Source of the DNA: Streptomyces sp. NBC_00239
GTDB taxonomy: Bacteria; Actinomycetota; Actinomycetes; Streptomycetales; Streptomycetaceae
DNA length: 64,000 nt
Assembly: GCF_036194065.1 (NCBI RefSeq)
Contig: NZ_CP108095.1
Coordinates: 6,014,001-6,078,000 of the forward strand
Direction of reading: 5' to 3'
How positions within the stretch are numbered: position 1 is the first letter of the stretch; every line of letters starts with the position of its first letter. Under the pieces are notes generated by a model, which worked only from the letters and a program-made list of their open reading frames with translations, was not told where the DNA came from and made no database searches. Made by a program: the position numbers and the translations under genes. Shown here one piece after another: positions 24,828 to 32,504 of this stretch.

Positions 24828-27800
24828 GTGACCGACCGTCTCATCGTCCGCGGCGCTCGCGAGCACAATCTCAAGAACGTCTCGCTCGACCTGCCCCGCG
24901 ACTCACTCATCGTCTTCACCGGGCTCTCGGGGTCGGGCAAGTCCTCCCTCGCGTTCGACACGATCTTCGCGGAGGGGCAGCGCCGCTACGTCGAGTCGCT
25001 GTCCTCGTACGCCCGGCAGTTCCTCGGCCAGATGGACAAGCCCGACGTCGACTTCATCGAGGGGCTGTCCCCGGCCGTCTCGATCGACCAGAAGTCGACC
25101 TCGCGCAATCCGCGCTCCACGGTCGGCACCATCACCGAGGTCTACGACTACCTCCGCCTGCTCTTCGCGCGCATCGGCAAGCCGCACTGCCCCGAGTGCC
25201 GGCGCCCGATCTCCCGCCAGTCGCCGCAGGCCATCGTCGACAAGGTGCTCGCCCTGCCCGAGGGCAGCCGGTTCCAGGTGCTCTCGCCGCTGGTGCGCGA
25301 GCGCAAGGGCGAGTTCGTGGACCTCTTCGCCGACCTCCAGACCAAGGGCTACAGCCGGGCCCGGGTCGACGGCGAGACGATCCAGCTCTCCGAGCCGCCC
25401 GTGCTGAAGAAGCAGGAGAAGCACACCATCGAGGTGGTCGTCGACCGCCTCACCGTCAAGGACAGCGCCAAGCGCCGCCTGACGGACTCGGTGGAGACCG
25501 CCCTCGGGCTGTCCGGCGGCATGGTCATCCTCGACTTCGTGGACCTCGCGGAGGACGACCCCGAGCGCGAGCGGATGTTCTCCGAGCACCTCTACTGCCC
25601 GTACGACGACCTGTCGTTCGAGGAGATGGAGCCGCGGTCCTTCTCCTTCAACTCGCCCTTCGGCGCGTGCCCGGACTGCACCGGCATCGGCACCCGCATG
25701 GAGGTCGACCCCGAGCTGATCATCCCGGACGAGGACAAGAGCCTCGACGAGGGCGCGGTCTCGCCCTGGTCCCTGGGACACACCAAGGACTACTTCCAGC
25801 GCCTGATCGGCGCGCTCGCCGACGAGCTGGGCTTCCGTACGGACATCCCGTGGGCGGGCCTGCCGCAGCGCGCCCGGAAGGCGCTGCTGTACGGGCACAA
25901 GACCCAGATCCAGGTCCGCTACCGCAACCGTTACGGCCGGGAGCGCGCCTACACCACCGCCTTCGAGGGCGCGGTGCCGTTCGTCAAGCGGCGCCACTCC
26001 GAGGCGGAGAGCGACTCCAGCCGCGAGCGCTTCGAGGGCTACATGCGCGAGGTGCCCTGCCCGACCTGCGAGGGCAGCCGCCTCAAGCCGATCGTGCTGG
26101 CCGTCACGGTGATGGAGAAGTCCATCGCCGAGGTGTCGGCGATGTCGATCAGCGAGTGCGCCGACTTCCTCGGCCGGCTGCGCCTGGACGCCCGCGACAA
26201 GAAGATCGCCGAGCGGGTGCTGAAGGAGGTCAACGAGCGGCTGCGCTTCCTCGTCGACGTCGGCCTCGACTACCTGTCGCTCAGCCGGGCCGCCGGCACC
26301 CTGTCCGGCGGCGAGGCCCAGCGGATCCGGCTGGCCACGCAGATCGGCTCCGGCCTGGTCGGCGTGCTGTACGTACTGGACGAGCCGTCCATCGGCCTGC
26401 ACCAGCGCGACAACCACCGGCTGATCGAGACGCTGGTGCGGCTGCGCGACATGGGCAACACCCTGATCGTCGTCGAGCACGACGAGGACACCATCAAGGT
26501 GGCCGACTGGATCGTGGACATCGGCCCCGGCGCCGGCGAGCACGGCGGCAAGGTCGTGCACAGCGGCTCGCTGAAGGAGCTCCTGGCCAACGAGGAGTCG
26601 ATGACCGGGCAGTACCTGTCCGGGAAGAAGTCGATCGCGCTGCCGGACACCCGGCGGCCGGTGGACGGCGAGCGCAAGCTGACCGTCCACGGCGCGCGCG
26701 AGAACAACCTCCAGGACATCGACGTGTCCTTCCCGCTGGGCGTGCTCACCGCCGTCACCGGCGTCTCCGGCTCGGGCAAGTCGACCCTGGTCAACGACAT
26801 CCTGTACACCCACCTGGCGCGCGAGCTGAACGGTGCCCGGTCGGTGCCCGGCCGGCACACCCGGGTCGACGGCGACGACCTGGTCGACAAGGTCGTGCAC
26901 GTGGACCAGTCGCCGATCGGCCGCACCCCGCGCTCCAACCCGGCCACGTACACGGGCGTCTTCGACCACGTGCGCAAGCTGTTCGCGGAGACGATGGAGG
27001 CGAAGGTCCGGGGCTACCTGCCCGGCCGCTTCTCCTTCAACGTGAAGGGCGGCCGCTGCGAGAACTGCTCCGGCGACGGCACGATCAAGATCGAGATGAA
27101 CTTCCTGCCGGACGTGTACGTGCCGTGCGAGGTCTGCCACGGCGCGCGCTACAACCGCGAGACCCTGGAAGTCCACTACAAGGGCAAGTCCATCGCCGAG
27201 GTCCTGGACATGCCGATCGAAGAGGCCCTCGGCTTCTTCGAGGCGGTGCCGACCATCGCCCGCCACCTGCGCACCCTGCACGAGGTCGGCCTCGGGTACG
27301 TGCGCCTGGGGCAGTCCGCGCCCACCCTCTCCGGCGGCGAGGCGCAGCGCGTGAAGCTGGCCTCCGAACTGCAGAAGCGCTCCACGGGCCGGACGGTGTA
27401 CGTCCTGGACGAGCCGACGACGGGCCTGCACTTCGAGGACATCTCGAAGCTGATCAAGGTGCTGTCCGGGCTGGTCGACAAGGGCAACTCGGTGATCGTC
27501 ATCGAGCACAACCTGGACGTCATCAAGACCGCGGACTGGGTCATCGACATGGGCCCCGAAGGCGGTTACGGCGGCGGCCTGGTGGTGGCCGAGGGCACGC
27601 CCGAGCAGGTCGCGTCGGTCGGCGACAGCCACACCGGCAAGTTCCTGCGGGACATCCTGGGAGCGGACCGGGTCAGCGACGCGGCGTCGGTACCGGCCGC
27701 GCGGAAGCCGGCTGCGCGGAGCGCTGCGAGGAAGACGGCGGCCAAGGGCGGCGCGGCCGCCAAGACGTCCGCCGCCAAGACGTCCGCCGCCAAGGCGGCG

Positions 27801-27908
27801 AAGGCGGCTGCGGACGAGGCGGTGGTGCCGGCGGCGAAGAAGGCCGCGGCGAAGAAGGCGGTCGCCAAGACGGCTGCGGCCAAGCCGGCACGCACCCGCA
27901 AGGCCTGA
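24828..27908 (+). CDS. uvrA: excinuclease ABC subunit A
   Basis: A 1026-residue UvrA, the ABC-type ATPase that first recognises bulky DNA lesions and loads UvrB. It shows two ABC modules: Walker [12 protein letters not shown] near residue 33 and [11 protein letters not shown] near 645; [12 protein letters not shown] and [12 protein letters not shown] signatures; zinc modules CPECRRP, CPDCTG and CPTCEGS in the first half and CENCSGDG...CEVCHG in the second. The start is GTG 24828 ([16 protein letters not shown]) preceded by GAAAGGTG. After the conserved end near residue 945, about 80 Ala/Lys-rich residues resembling histone H1 tails extend the protein beyond the usual 940-960. Confidence 0.97.
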   Translation: MTDRLIVRGAREHNLKNVSLDLPRDSLIVFTGLSGSGKSSLAFDTIFAEGQRRYVESLSSYARQFLGQMDKPDVDFIEGLSPAVSIDQKSTSRNPRSTVGTITEVYDYLRLLFARIGKPHCPECRRPISRQSPQAIVDKVLALPEGSRFQVLSPLVRERKGEFVDLFADLQTKGYSRARVDGETIQLSEPPVLKKQEKHTIEVVVDRLTVKDSAKRRLTDSVETALGLSGGMVILDFVDLAEDDPERERMFSEHLYCPYDDLSFEEMEPRSFSFNSPFGACPDCTGIGTRMEVDPELIIPDEDKSLDEGAVSPWSLGHTKDYFQRLIGALADELGFRTDIPWAGLPQRARKALLYGHKTQIQVRYRNRYGRERAYTTAFEGAVPFVKRRHSEAESDSSRERFEGYMREVPCPTCEGSRLKPIVLAVTVMEKSIAEVSAMSISECADFLGRLRLDARDKKIAERVLKEVNERLRFLVDVGLDYLSLSRAAGTLSGGEAQRIRLATQIGSGLVGVLYVLDEPSIGLHQRDNHRLIETLVRLRDMGNTLIVVEHDEDTIKVADWIVDIGPGAGEHGGKVVHSGSLKELLANEESMTGQYLSGKKSIALPDTRRPVDGERKLTVHGARENNLQDIDVSFPLGVLTAVTGVSGSGKSTLVNDILYTHLARELNGARSVPGRHTRVDGDDLVDKVVHVDQSPIGRTPRSNPATYTGVFDHVRKLFAETMEAKVRGYLPGRFSFNVKGGRCENCSGDGTIKIEMNFLPDVYVPCEVCHGARYNRETLEVHYKGKSIAEVLDMPIEEALGFFEAVPTIARHLRTLHEVGLGYVRLGQSAPTLSGGEAQRVKLASELQKRSTGRTVYVLDEPTTGLHFEDISKLIKVLSGLVDKGNSVIVIEHNLDVIKTADWVIDMGPEGGYGGGLVVAEGTPEQVASVGDSHTGKFLRDILGADRVSDAASVPAARKPAARSAARKTAAKGGAAAKTSAAKTSAAKAAKAAADEAVVPAAKKAAAKKAVAKTAAAKPARTRKA

Positions 27909-28242
27909 CCCCCGGCGCCGACGAGGCGGGGACCTCGGGCGGGGCCCGCCCCAGCCTCGTCAGTGCCCTGGGGCGCAATTCCCAGCCTCGCCGGCGTTTG
28001 AGGCGCGGGCCTGGGCAGAGCCCGCTCCAGCCCCGCCGGCACCCTGAGGCGCCACCTCCAGCCTCGCCGGCGTTTGAGGCGCGGGGTTTGGGGCGGAGCC
28101 CCAACGAACAACCCGGCTGGCGCCGGGCACCGGGCTCCGCCCGGACCCGCTCCTCAAACGCCGGAGGGGCTGGAGTTGCCCCTCAGGGCGTCGGCGAAGC
28201 CGGAGGGGGCCAAGGCCGGCCGGCGGGGCTGGAGGCGTGGGG
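27909..28242. repeat. cluster of Streptomyces-type interspersed repeats; no gene seen
   Basis: This 334-bp gap holds two plus-oriented copies of CAGCCTCGCCGGCGTTTGAGG (27982-28003 and about 28053-28074), each followed by a GCGGG stretch, and an inverted copy, GCTCCTCAAACGCCGGAGGGG, near 28150. Short inverted GC blocks (GGGGCGGAGCCCC; GGGCTCCGCCC) lie between. Similar sequence recurs near 46705-46750. Such repeats lie between genes throughout Streptomyces genomes and can fold into long hairpins, so they may terminate uvrA and the opposing kinase gene. Confidence 0.8.
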
Positions 28243-29124
28243 TTACAGCTCCGACGCGTAGGGCGGGGTGGCGCCCGGGTGGGTGCAGGTGAGGGCGGCG
28301 GCTCGGGCGGCGTAGGAGAGGACGGCGGGCCAGTCGGGCGCGCCGGGCTCGACGGTCAGCCGGTGCAGCAGCGCCGCGTTCACGGTGTCGCCCGCCCCGA
28401 TCGTGTCCGCCACCTCCACCCGGCACCCCGGCACGCTGTGGTGCTCGCCGTCGCGGGTCGTCACCGACAGGCCCGCGGCGCCGCGGGTGACCACGACCGC
28501 GGACGGGCCCGCCGCCAGCCAGGCCTCGGTCCCGCCGCCCAGCCACCGCGCGTCCTCCTCGGACAGCTTCAGCACGCGGACGTACGGCAGCCAGGACAGG
28601 AACCGCTCCCGGTAGGCCGCCGGGTCGGGGATCAGGGCCGGGCGGATGTTCGGGTCGAGCAGGGTGAGCAGCCCGCGGTCCGACTCCCGGCGCAGCAGGG
28701 CCTCGTACGCGCTCGCCCCGGGCTCCAGCACCAGGGAGCAGGTGCCCAGGGCCAGCGCCCGGGCGGCGGGCGGCAGCGCGGCCGGCAGGGAGAAGAGCCG
28801 GTCGGCGGTGCCCTCGGTGTAGAAGCCGTACGCGGCGGAGCCGTCGGCGCCGACCGAGGCCACGGCCAGGGTGGTGGGCTCCGGGCCGCGTTCGACCAGT
28901 GACAGGTCCACGCCCGCCGCCCGCAGCCCGGCGAGCAGGGTCTCGCCGAAGCCGTCCGTGGAGACCCGCGAGCAGAAGGCGGCCGGGGCGCCGAGCCGGC
29001 CCAGGGCGAGCGCGGTGTTGTACGGTCCGCCGCCCGGCCGGGGCAGCAGCATTCCCCCGGCCGCGGGAACCAGGTCGATCAGTGCTTCTCCGCCGACGAC
29101 GATCACGCGGGGAAGGTATCCCAT
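28243..29124 (-). CDS. PfkB-family carbohydrate kinase (fructokinase-like)
   Basis: A 293-residue sugar kinase of the ribokinase/PfkB fold. It begins with the nucleoside/sugar-binding strand VIVVGGEALIDLVP, then GGGPYNTALALGRLGAPAAF (PfkB signature 1 region), LLDPNIRPALI and the C-terminal signature DTIGAGDTVNAAL with the catalytic Asp. The DPNxRP and lid features fit fructokinases, but the substrate is not proven. ATG 29124 is chosen; GTG 29106 directly in front of the first strand is an alternative. It is divergent from the Rieske gene and its 3' end abuts the repeat cluster downstream of uvrA. Confidence 0.88.
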   Translation of the reverse strand: MGYLPRVIVVGGEALIDLVPAAGGMLLPRPGGGPYNTALALGRLGAPAAFCSRVSTDGFGETLLAGLRAAGVDLSLVERGPEPTTLAVASVGADGSAAYGFYTEGTADRLFSLPAALPPAARALALGTCSLVLEPGASAYEALLRRESDRGLLTLLDPNIRPALIPDPAAYRERFLSWLPYVRVLKLSEEDARWLGGGTEAWLAAGPSAVVVTRGAAGLSVTTRDGEHHSVPGCRVEVADTIGAGDTVNAALLHRLTVEPGAPDWPAVLSYAARAAALTCTHPGATPPYASEL

Positions 29125-29198
29125 GCGGGGGTACCGCGCTCCGGGGCCCCCGGTATCGTCGGGAACCACATCCCCGCACCCCGAACCGTGGAGAAGCC

Positions 29199-29615
29199 AT
29201 GCCCGAGCAGTCTGCCGCCCGCCGCACCGTCCTCAAGGGGGCAGCCCTGGCCGGCGCCGGTGCGACGCTCGCCGCCTGCTCCACGGAGGGCAACAGCGGT
29301 GGCCGCACCCCCGCGACGCCGACCGCGCCGGTGGAGGTGGGAGCCGCCGCCGACGTGCCGGTGGGCGGCGCGAAGCTGTTCCGGGAGCGCAAGCTGGTCG
29401 TGAGCTGCCCGGCGGAGGGCCGGTACAAGGCCTTCAGCGCCCAGTGCACCCACGCGGGCTGCGTCCTGGACAAGATCGAGGACGGCGAGGGCAACTGCCC
29501 CTGCCACGGCAGCCGTTTCGACGTCGCCACCGGCAAGGTGCTGCGCGGCCCGGCCACCGACCCGCTGCCCGAGGTGCCCGTGCGGGCCGAGGGCGGCAAG
29601 CTCATCGCCGGCTGA
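29199..29615 (+). CDS. Tat-exported Rieske [2Fe-2S] lipoprotein-like protein
   Basis: A 138-residue exported iron-sulfur protein. The N-terminus has a twin-arginine motif (SAARRTVLKG, R8-R9), a hydrophobic stretch and a lipobox-like LAAC with C27, so Tat export followed by lipidation is likely. The Rieske domain has CTHAGC (C83, H85, C88) and CPCHGS (C100, C102, H103): C83/H85/C100/H103 as cluster ligands and C88-C102 as the stabilising disulfide. Export of the folded, cluster-loaded protein explains the Tat signal. ATG 29199 follows GGAGAAGCC. The electron-transfer partner is unknown; no oxidase or oxygenase gene adjoins it. Confidence 0.92.
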   Translation: MPEQSAARRTVLKGAALAGAGATLAACSTEGNSGGRTPATPTAPVEVGAAADVPVGGAKLFRERKLVVSCPAEGRYKAFSAQCTHAGCVLDKIEDGEGNCPCHGSRFDVATGKVLRGPATDPLPEVPVRAEGGKLIAG

Positions 29616-29703
29616 CCCCCGCGCGAGCGCCACCCCGCCCAGGCGAACGCCCCGCACCCCCGCACCACCCGGCGCCCGGCGCCCGGCGCCCGGCTCCGGG
29701 CGG

Positions 29704-30690
29704 TCAGTCCCAGTCCCACGCGATGCCGACCAGGCCCCGCCGGACGCCCTGTTCGAGCAGGTGGACGGCGCGGTGCCGGCCGTTCGGCGTGAGGTCGGCG
29801 AGGTCGGCGCGCGGGGCGCCCGGCGCGCTCTGCGTGAAGCGTCGGCAGCGCACCGGCAGGGCCGCCTCGTCGAAGCGGACCTGGAGCACGTACTGGCCGC
29901 CCGCATAGCTGAAGCCGCGCAGGTACTCGACGCTGTGCCCGCCGGTGCCGTCCTCGAAGCCGTAGCCGAAGACGTACGTGTCCCCGGCCCGCAGCCGGGC
30001 GTCGAAGAGCAGCTCGGCGACGACCACCCCGGTGTCGCGGTCCCAGCGGACCCGCCCGGTACGGCAGTTCTCGTGCGCGCGGACCTCGACCCGGGCCGGG
30101 TCGCACCCCGGATCGCCGTGGTGGATGGCCAGGTAGCGGTCGACCCCGTCCCGGTGGGCGCGCAGCACGTGCTGGGAGTCGCGGCCCAGGAGTTCGCGGG
30201 CGGGCCCGATGCGGACCCGTTCGTGGTGGCCCACCGTGTGCAGGCCGCCGTCCGCGGGGACCTCCAGCCCGGCCAGCAGCTCCTCGACGGCGGCGCCCGC
30301 GGCGACCAGCGCGCGGTACGGCCGGGCGGTCGGGCGGGCCGGATGCGGCGCCTCCGGGGGCGGCCCGCCGGGGACCAGCAGCCGTACGAGCGAGCCCTCG
30401 GGCAGTTCCAGGATCTGCTCCAGGGCCCGTACCGCCTTGAGCGACTCGGCGCGCTGCGGGCGCCGGGCCCCCTGCTGCCAGTAACTGAGGCTGGTCACCC
30501 CGACCTTGATGCCGCGTGCCGCGAGCCGGTGCTGGACCCGGTGGAGCGGCAGGCCGCGGGCCGCGAGCGCGGCCCGCAGCGCGAGGTGGAAGGGGCCCCC
30601 GAGCAGCAGCTGTTCGAGCTGGCCGGCGACGGCCTCCGACGCTCGTGCGGCGCCCGGGGCAAGCGGGGCCGGGCCGGTGGTCCGCCCCAT
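29704..30690 (-). CDS. XRE-like helix-turn-helix protein with unknown C-terminal domain
   Basis: A 328-residue likely DNA-binding protein. Residues about 30-80 (LRAALAARGLPLHRVQHRLAARGIKVGVTSLSYW QQG) fit a helix-turn-helix of the XRE type in which the recognition helix follows VGVTSLSYW. The remaining 230 residues form no family I recognise; the last part is beta-rich with aromatic and glycine residues (GDTYVFGYGFEDGTGGHSVEYLRGFSY), suggesting a ligand-sensing domain. ATG 30690 has AGAGGAG at 6 nt; the longer frame from 30714 is unlikely. A perfect 12-bp palindrome sits just upstream of the ribosome site, consistent with autoregulation. It is divergent from a secreted protease operon that it may control. 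Confidence 0.78.
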   Translation of the reverse strand: MGRTTGPAPLAPGAARASEAVAGQLEQLLLGGPFHLALRAALAARGLPLHRVQHRLAARGIKVGVTSLSYWQQGARRPQRAESLKAVRALEQILELPEGSLVRLLVPGGPPPEAPHPARPTARPYRALVAAGAAVEELLAGLEVPADGGLHTVGHHERVRIGPARELLGRDSQHVLRAHRDGVDRYLAIHHGDPGCDPARVEVRAHENCRTGRVRWDRDTGVVVAELLFDARLRAGDTYVFGYGFEDGTGGHSVEYLRGFSYAGGQYVLQVRFDEAALPVRCRRFTQSAPGAPRADLADLTPNGRHRAVHLLEQGVRRGLVGIAWDWD

Positions 30691-30702
30691 GGTGACTCCT
30701 CT

Positions 30703-30714
30703 GTGAACGTTCAC
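30703..30714. promoter_or_regulatory. perfect palindrome GTGAACGTTCAC, candidate operator
   Basis: A 12-bp perfect palindrome directly upstream of the ribosome-binding site of the minus-strand HTH gene. Position and symmetry fit an operator for a dimeric regulator, possibly the HTH protein itself. Confidence 0.5.
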
Positions 30715-30808
30715 GTGCGGTGTGGCAGTGAAGGCGGGAATCCGTGCCGGTGACGCCGGGGAACCTGGTGGTGCGGTGTCAGCTGTTCACACCGGCGTTC
30801 CGCCATTC

Positions 30809-30820
30809 ACATTGCAATGT
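30809..30820. promoter_or_regulatory. perfect palindrome ACATTGCAATGT, candidate operator
   Basis: A second 12-bp palindrome, flanked by TTC on the left and CAC on the right, lies mid-way in the 240-bp divergent region between the HTH gene and the papain-like protease gene. The whole intergenic region is AT-richer than its surroundings. Confidence 0.5.
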
Positions 30821-30930
30821 CACCGCGTATTGAAGCCTGTTGACCTGGTCGCGACAACACCATGATGCTCCTCCACAGCGTCCGGACGCGCTCCTCCATC
30901 CCCACGAAATCCCCACTCGGGAGGAACGCG

Positions 30931-31554
30931 ATGCGCCACACGAAGGGGCGGCTGACCCTGGCCGCCGTCGTCACCGCCTTGCTGCTCGCCCTGCCCGTCG
31001 GCACCGCAACCGCCGTGCCCGCCGCCGGGCCGGGCAACGTACAGCAGTCAGAACAGTCGCCGACCGGTGCCTACATATGGAAGCGCCTCGGCATCACGAT
31101 GCAGGCCCAGCAGAAGACCAACTGGTGCTGGGCCGCGAGCGGCAACACCATCGCCACCTACTTCGGCCGCACCTACACCCAGAACCAGTTCTGCAACGCC
31201 GCCTTCAACCGCCAGCAGGGCTACGACTGCCCCAACAACCAGGCCACCCTGGGCAACGTGCAGACCGGCCTCGCCTGGGCGGGCATCAACTCCGGCTCGT
31301 ACGTCAACGGCTGGCTGCGCTACTCCACCGTCCAGACCGAGGTCGACGCCAACCGCCCGATCGAGACCCGCATCCAGTGGTCGTCCGGCGGCGGGCACAT
31401 GCACGTCGTCTACGGCTACGACACCGACAACAGCTGGGTGTACTGGGGCGACCCGTGGCCCTCCAGCGACCGCTACAACTGGGCCTCGCACTCCTGGTAC
31501 GTCAACAACAGCTCCTTCTCCTGGACCCACTCGCTCTACCGGATCGGGGCGTGA
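30931..31554 (+). CDS. secreted papain-like cysteine protease (C39/C70-like)
   Basis: A 207-residue exported protease. The signal peptide is residues 1-28 (basic MRHTKGR, then LTLAAVVTALLLALPVG). The mature part begins the papain-like fold with QQKTNWCWAASGNTIA, in which C66 is the nucleophile, and continues to SSGGGHMHVVYGYD with the catalytic His (H156 or H158) and to WVYWGDPW. This NWCWAA...GGHxH pattern is that of the AvrRpt2/Peptidase_C39_2-like secreted proteases. ATG 30931 has GGAGGAACGCG. The stop overlaps the GTG of the next gene (GTGA), so protease and membrane partner are translationally coupled. Substrate unknown. Confidence 0.87.
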   Translation: MRHTKGRLTLAAVVTALLLALPVGTATAVPAAGPGNVQQSEQSPTGAYIWKRLGITMQAQQKTNWCWAASGNTIATYFGRTYTQNQFCNAAFNRQQGYDCPNNQATLGNVQTGLAWAGINSGSYVNGWLRYSTVQTEVDANRPIETRIQWSSGGGHMHVVYGYDTDNSWVYWGDPWPSSDRYNWASHSWYVNNSSFSWTHSLYRIGA

Positions 31555-32372
31555 CCGCGATGACCTCCACGACCCCGAAGCGGCTGCGCGCCACCACCCT
31601 CGGCGCCGTCCTCGCCGCGGCCCTGCTCGGCCTCGCCCCGCAGGCCTCGGCCGTCACCCCGCAGCCCCCGTCCGCCGACCCCGGCAGCCGTGCCGCCGCC
31701 CACGAGGCCGCCGCGGCACCCGCCACCCTGTCGACGCTGTCCCGGTTCTTCGCCCGCGAGGGCAAGGTCGCGCTCACCGCGGCCCGGCCCCGCATCGAGG
31801 GCGCGGCCCTGCCCGTCCACTACCTCTCGCCCGAGTTCGTCGCGGGGAAGGCCGGCGCCCCGGTGGCCCGGCTGGAGTTCCTCGTCAGCAAGGCGGTCGC
31901 CTCGGACGGCCAGCTCGCCGCCCTGTGGACGGCGAAGACGGACCGGGGCTGGCAGGTGGTGAACATCGCCACCGGCGACGACGAATTCCGCTACGCCGCG
32001 CAGGGGGCCCGCACGCTCCCCGGCGGCACGGTCTTCCGAGAGCCCCAGATCGACGCCTGGTACGTGGCCAAGGGCTCCCGGGTCCTGCCGCTCGACCAGG
32101 ACGCCGTCCGCGTGGTCGGATCCCGCGGCACCACCCTGGCCGCGTACCGCACCCGCGTCGCGAAGGCCTACGGGGGCAAACTGCCCGGCTCCGCCTACGC
32201 CAAGGCGGGCAAGGCCGGCGGCTACGCCCCCACGGTAGCCGCGCCCGCCCCGCAGGACTCCCCGTCCGCCGTACCCCTGGCGGCCGGGGCCACCGGAGGC
32301 GCACTCGCCCTCGGCGCACTGGGCGCCCTGGCGCTCCGCAGAACCCGGCGGACCGCCACCGCCCGCGGCTAG
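31551..32372 (+). CDS. membrane-anchored secreted protein coupled to papain-like protease
   Basis: A 273-residue protein of unknown function. It has a signal peptide (TLGAVLAAALLGLAPQASA), an extracytoplasmic domain of about 170 residues with a strand-rich core (ARLEFLVSKAVASDG; GWQVVNIATGDDEFRYAAQG; FREPQIDAWYVAKGSRVLPL) and a C-terminal transmembrane helix (VPLAAGATGGALALGALGALAL) followed by RRTRR, leaving a short cytoplasmic tail. GTG 31551 overlaps the protease stop; ATG 31560, three codons later, is the alternative start. Co-translation with a secreted protease suggests a tether, inhibitor or substrate-presenting partner. No LPxTG/LAxTG motif is present. It ends in a strong terminator. 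Confidence 0.8.
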   Translation: MTAMTSTTPKRLRATTLGAVLAAALLGLAPQASAVTPQPPSADPGSRAAAHEAAAAPATLSTLSRFFAREGKVALTAARPRIEGAALPVHYLSPEFVAGKAGAPVARLEFLVSKAVASDGQLAALWTAKTDRGWQVVNIATGDDEFRYAAQGARTLPGGTVFREPQIDAWYVAKGSRVLPLDQDAVRVVGSRGTTLAAYRTRVAKAYGGKLPGSAYAKAGKAGGYAPTVAAPAPQDSPSAVPLAAGATGGALALGALGALALRRTRRTATARG

Positions 32373-32397
32373 CGGGCACGGCGCACCACGGCACGAA

Positions 32398-32430
32398 GAC
32401 GACCGGGCCCGGCAGACGGGCCCGGTCGTC
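32398..32430 (+). terminator. strong terminator after the protease operon
   Basis: A perfect 13-bp stem GACGACCGGGCCC/GGGCCCGGTCGTC with a 7-nt loop GGCAGAC, 26 bp beyond the stop. Confidence 0.85.
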
Positions 32431-32442
32431 GCCGTGCCTCAG

Positions 32443-32493
32443 GGCCCGGTTGTCGCACCCGCCGGTAGGCCCGGTTGTCGCACCCCGCCAGTA
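32443..32493. repeat. tandem duplication of about 25 bp upstream of uvrC
   Basis: GGCCCGGTTGTCGCACCC occurs at 32443-32460 and again at 32468-32485, each followed by a GCC[GA]GTA-like end, giving a period of 25-26 bp directly in front of the uvrC -10 region. Confidence 0.8.
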
Positions 32494-32497
32494 GGGT
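32492..32497 (+). promoter_or_regulatory. -10 box of the uvrC operon
   Basis: TAGGGT ends 7 nt before the uvrC ATG at 32505, so transcription could begin at or next to the start codon. The AGGGTGG within it could equally serve as a Shine-Dalgarno if transcription starts upstream. Confidence 0.45.
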
Positions 32498-32504
32498 GGA
32501 TGCC

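Noticed and set aside
24903-27632. Minus-strand open frame of about 909 codons opposite uvrA
   Set aside because: Antisense frame created by codon-position GC bias of uvrA; no recognisable motifs and low-complexity composition.
24653-28261. Plus-strand 1202-codon frame overlapping uvrA in another frame
   Set aside because: Arg/Pro/Gly-rich shadow of uvrA without family motifs.
30703-30714. GTGAACGTTCAC as a Rex or CRP site
   Set aside because: Rex half-sites are separated by four bases and CRP half-sites by six; here the spacing is shorter, so it is listed only as an unassigned palindrome.
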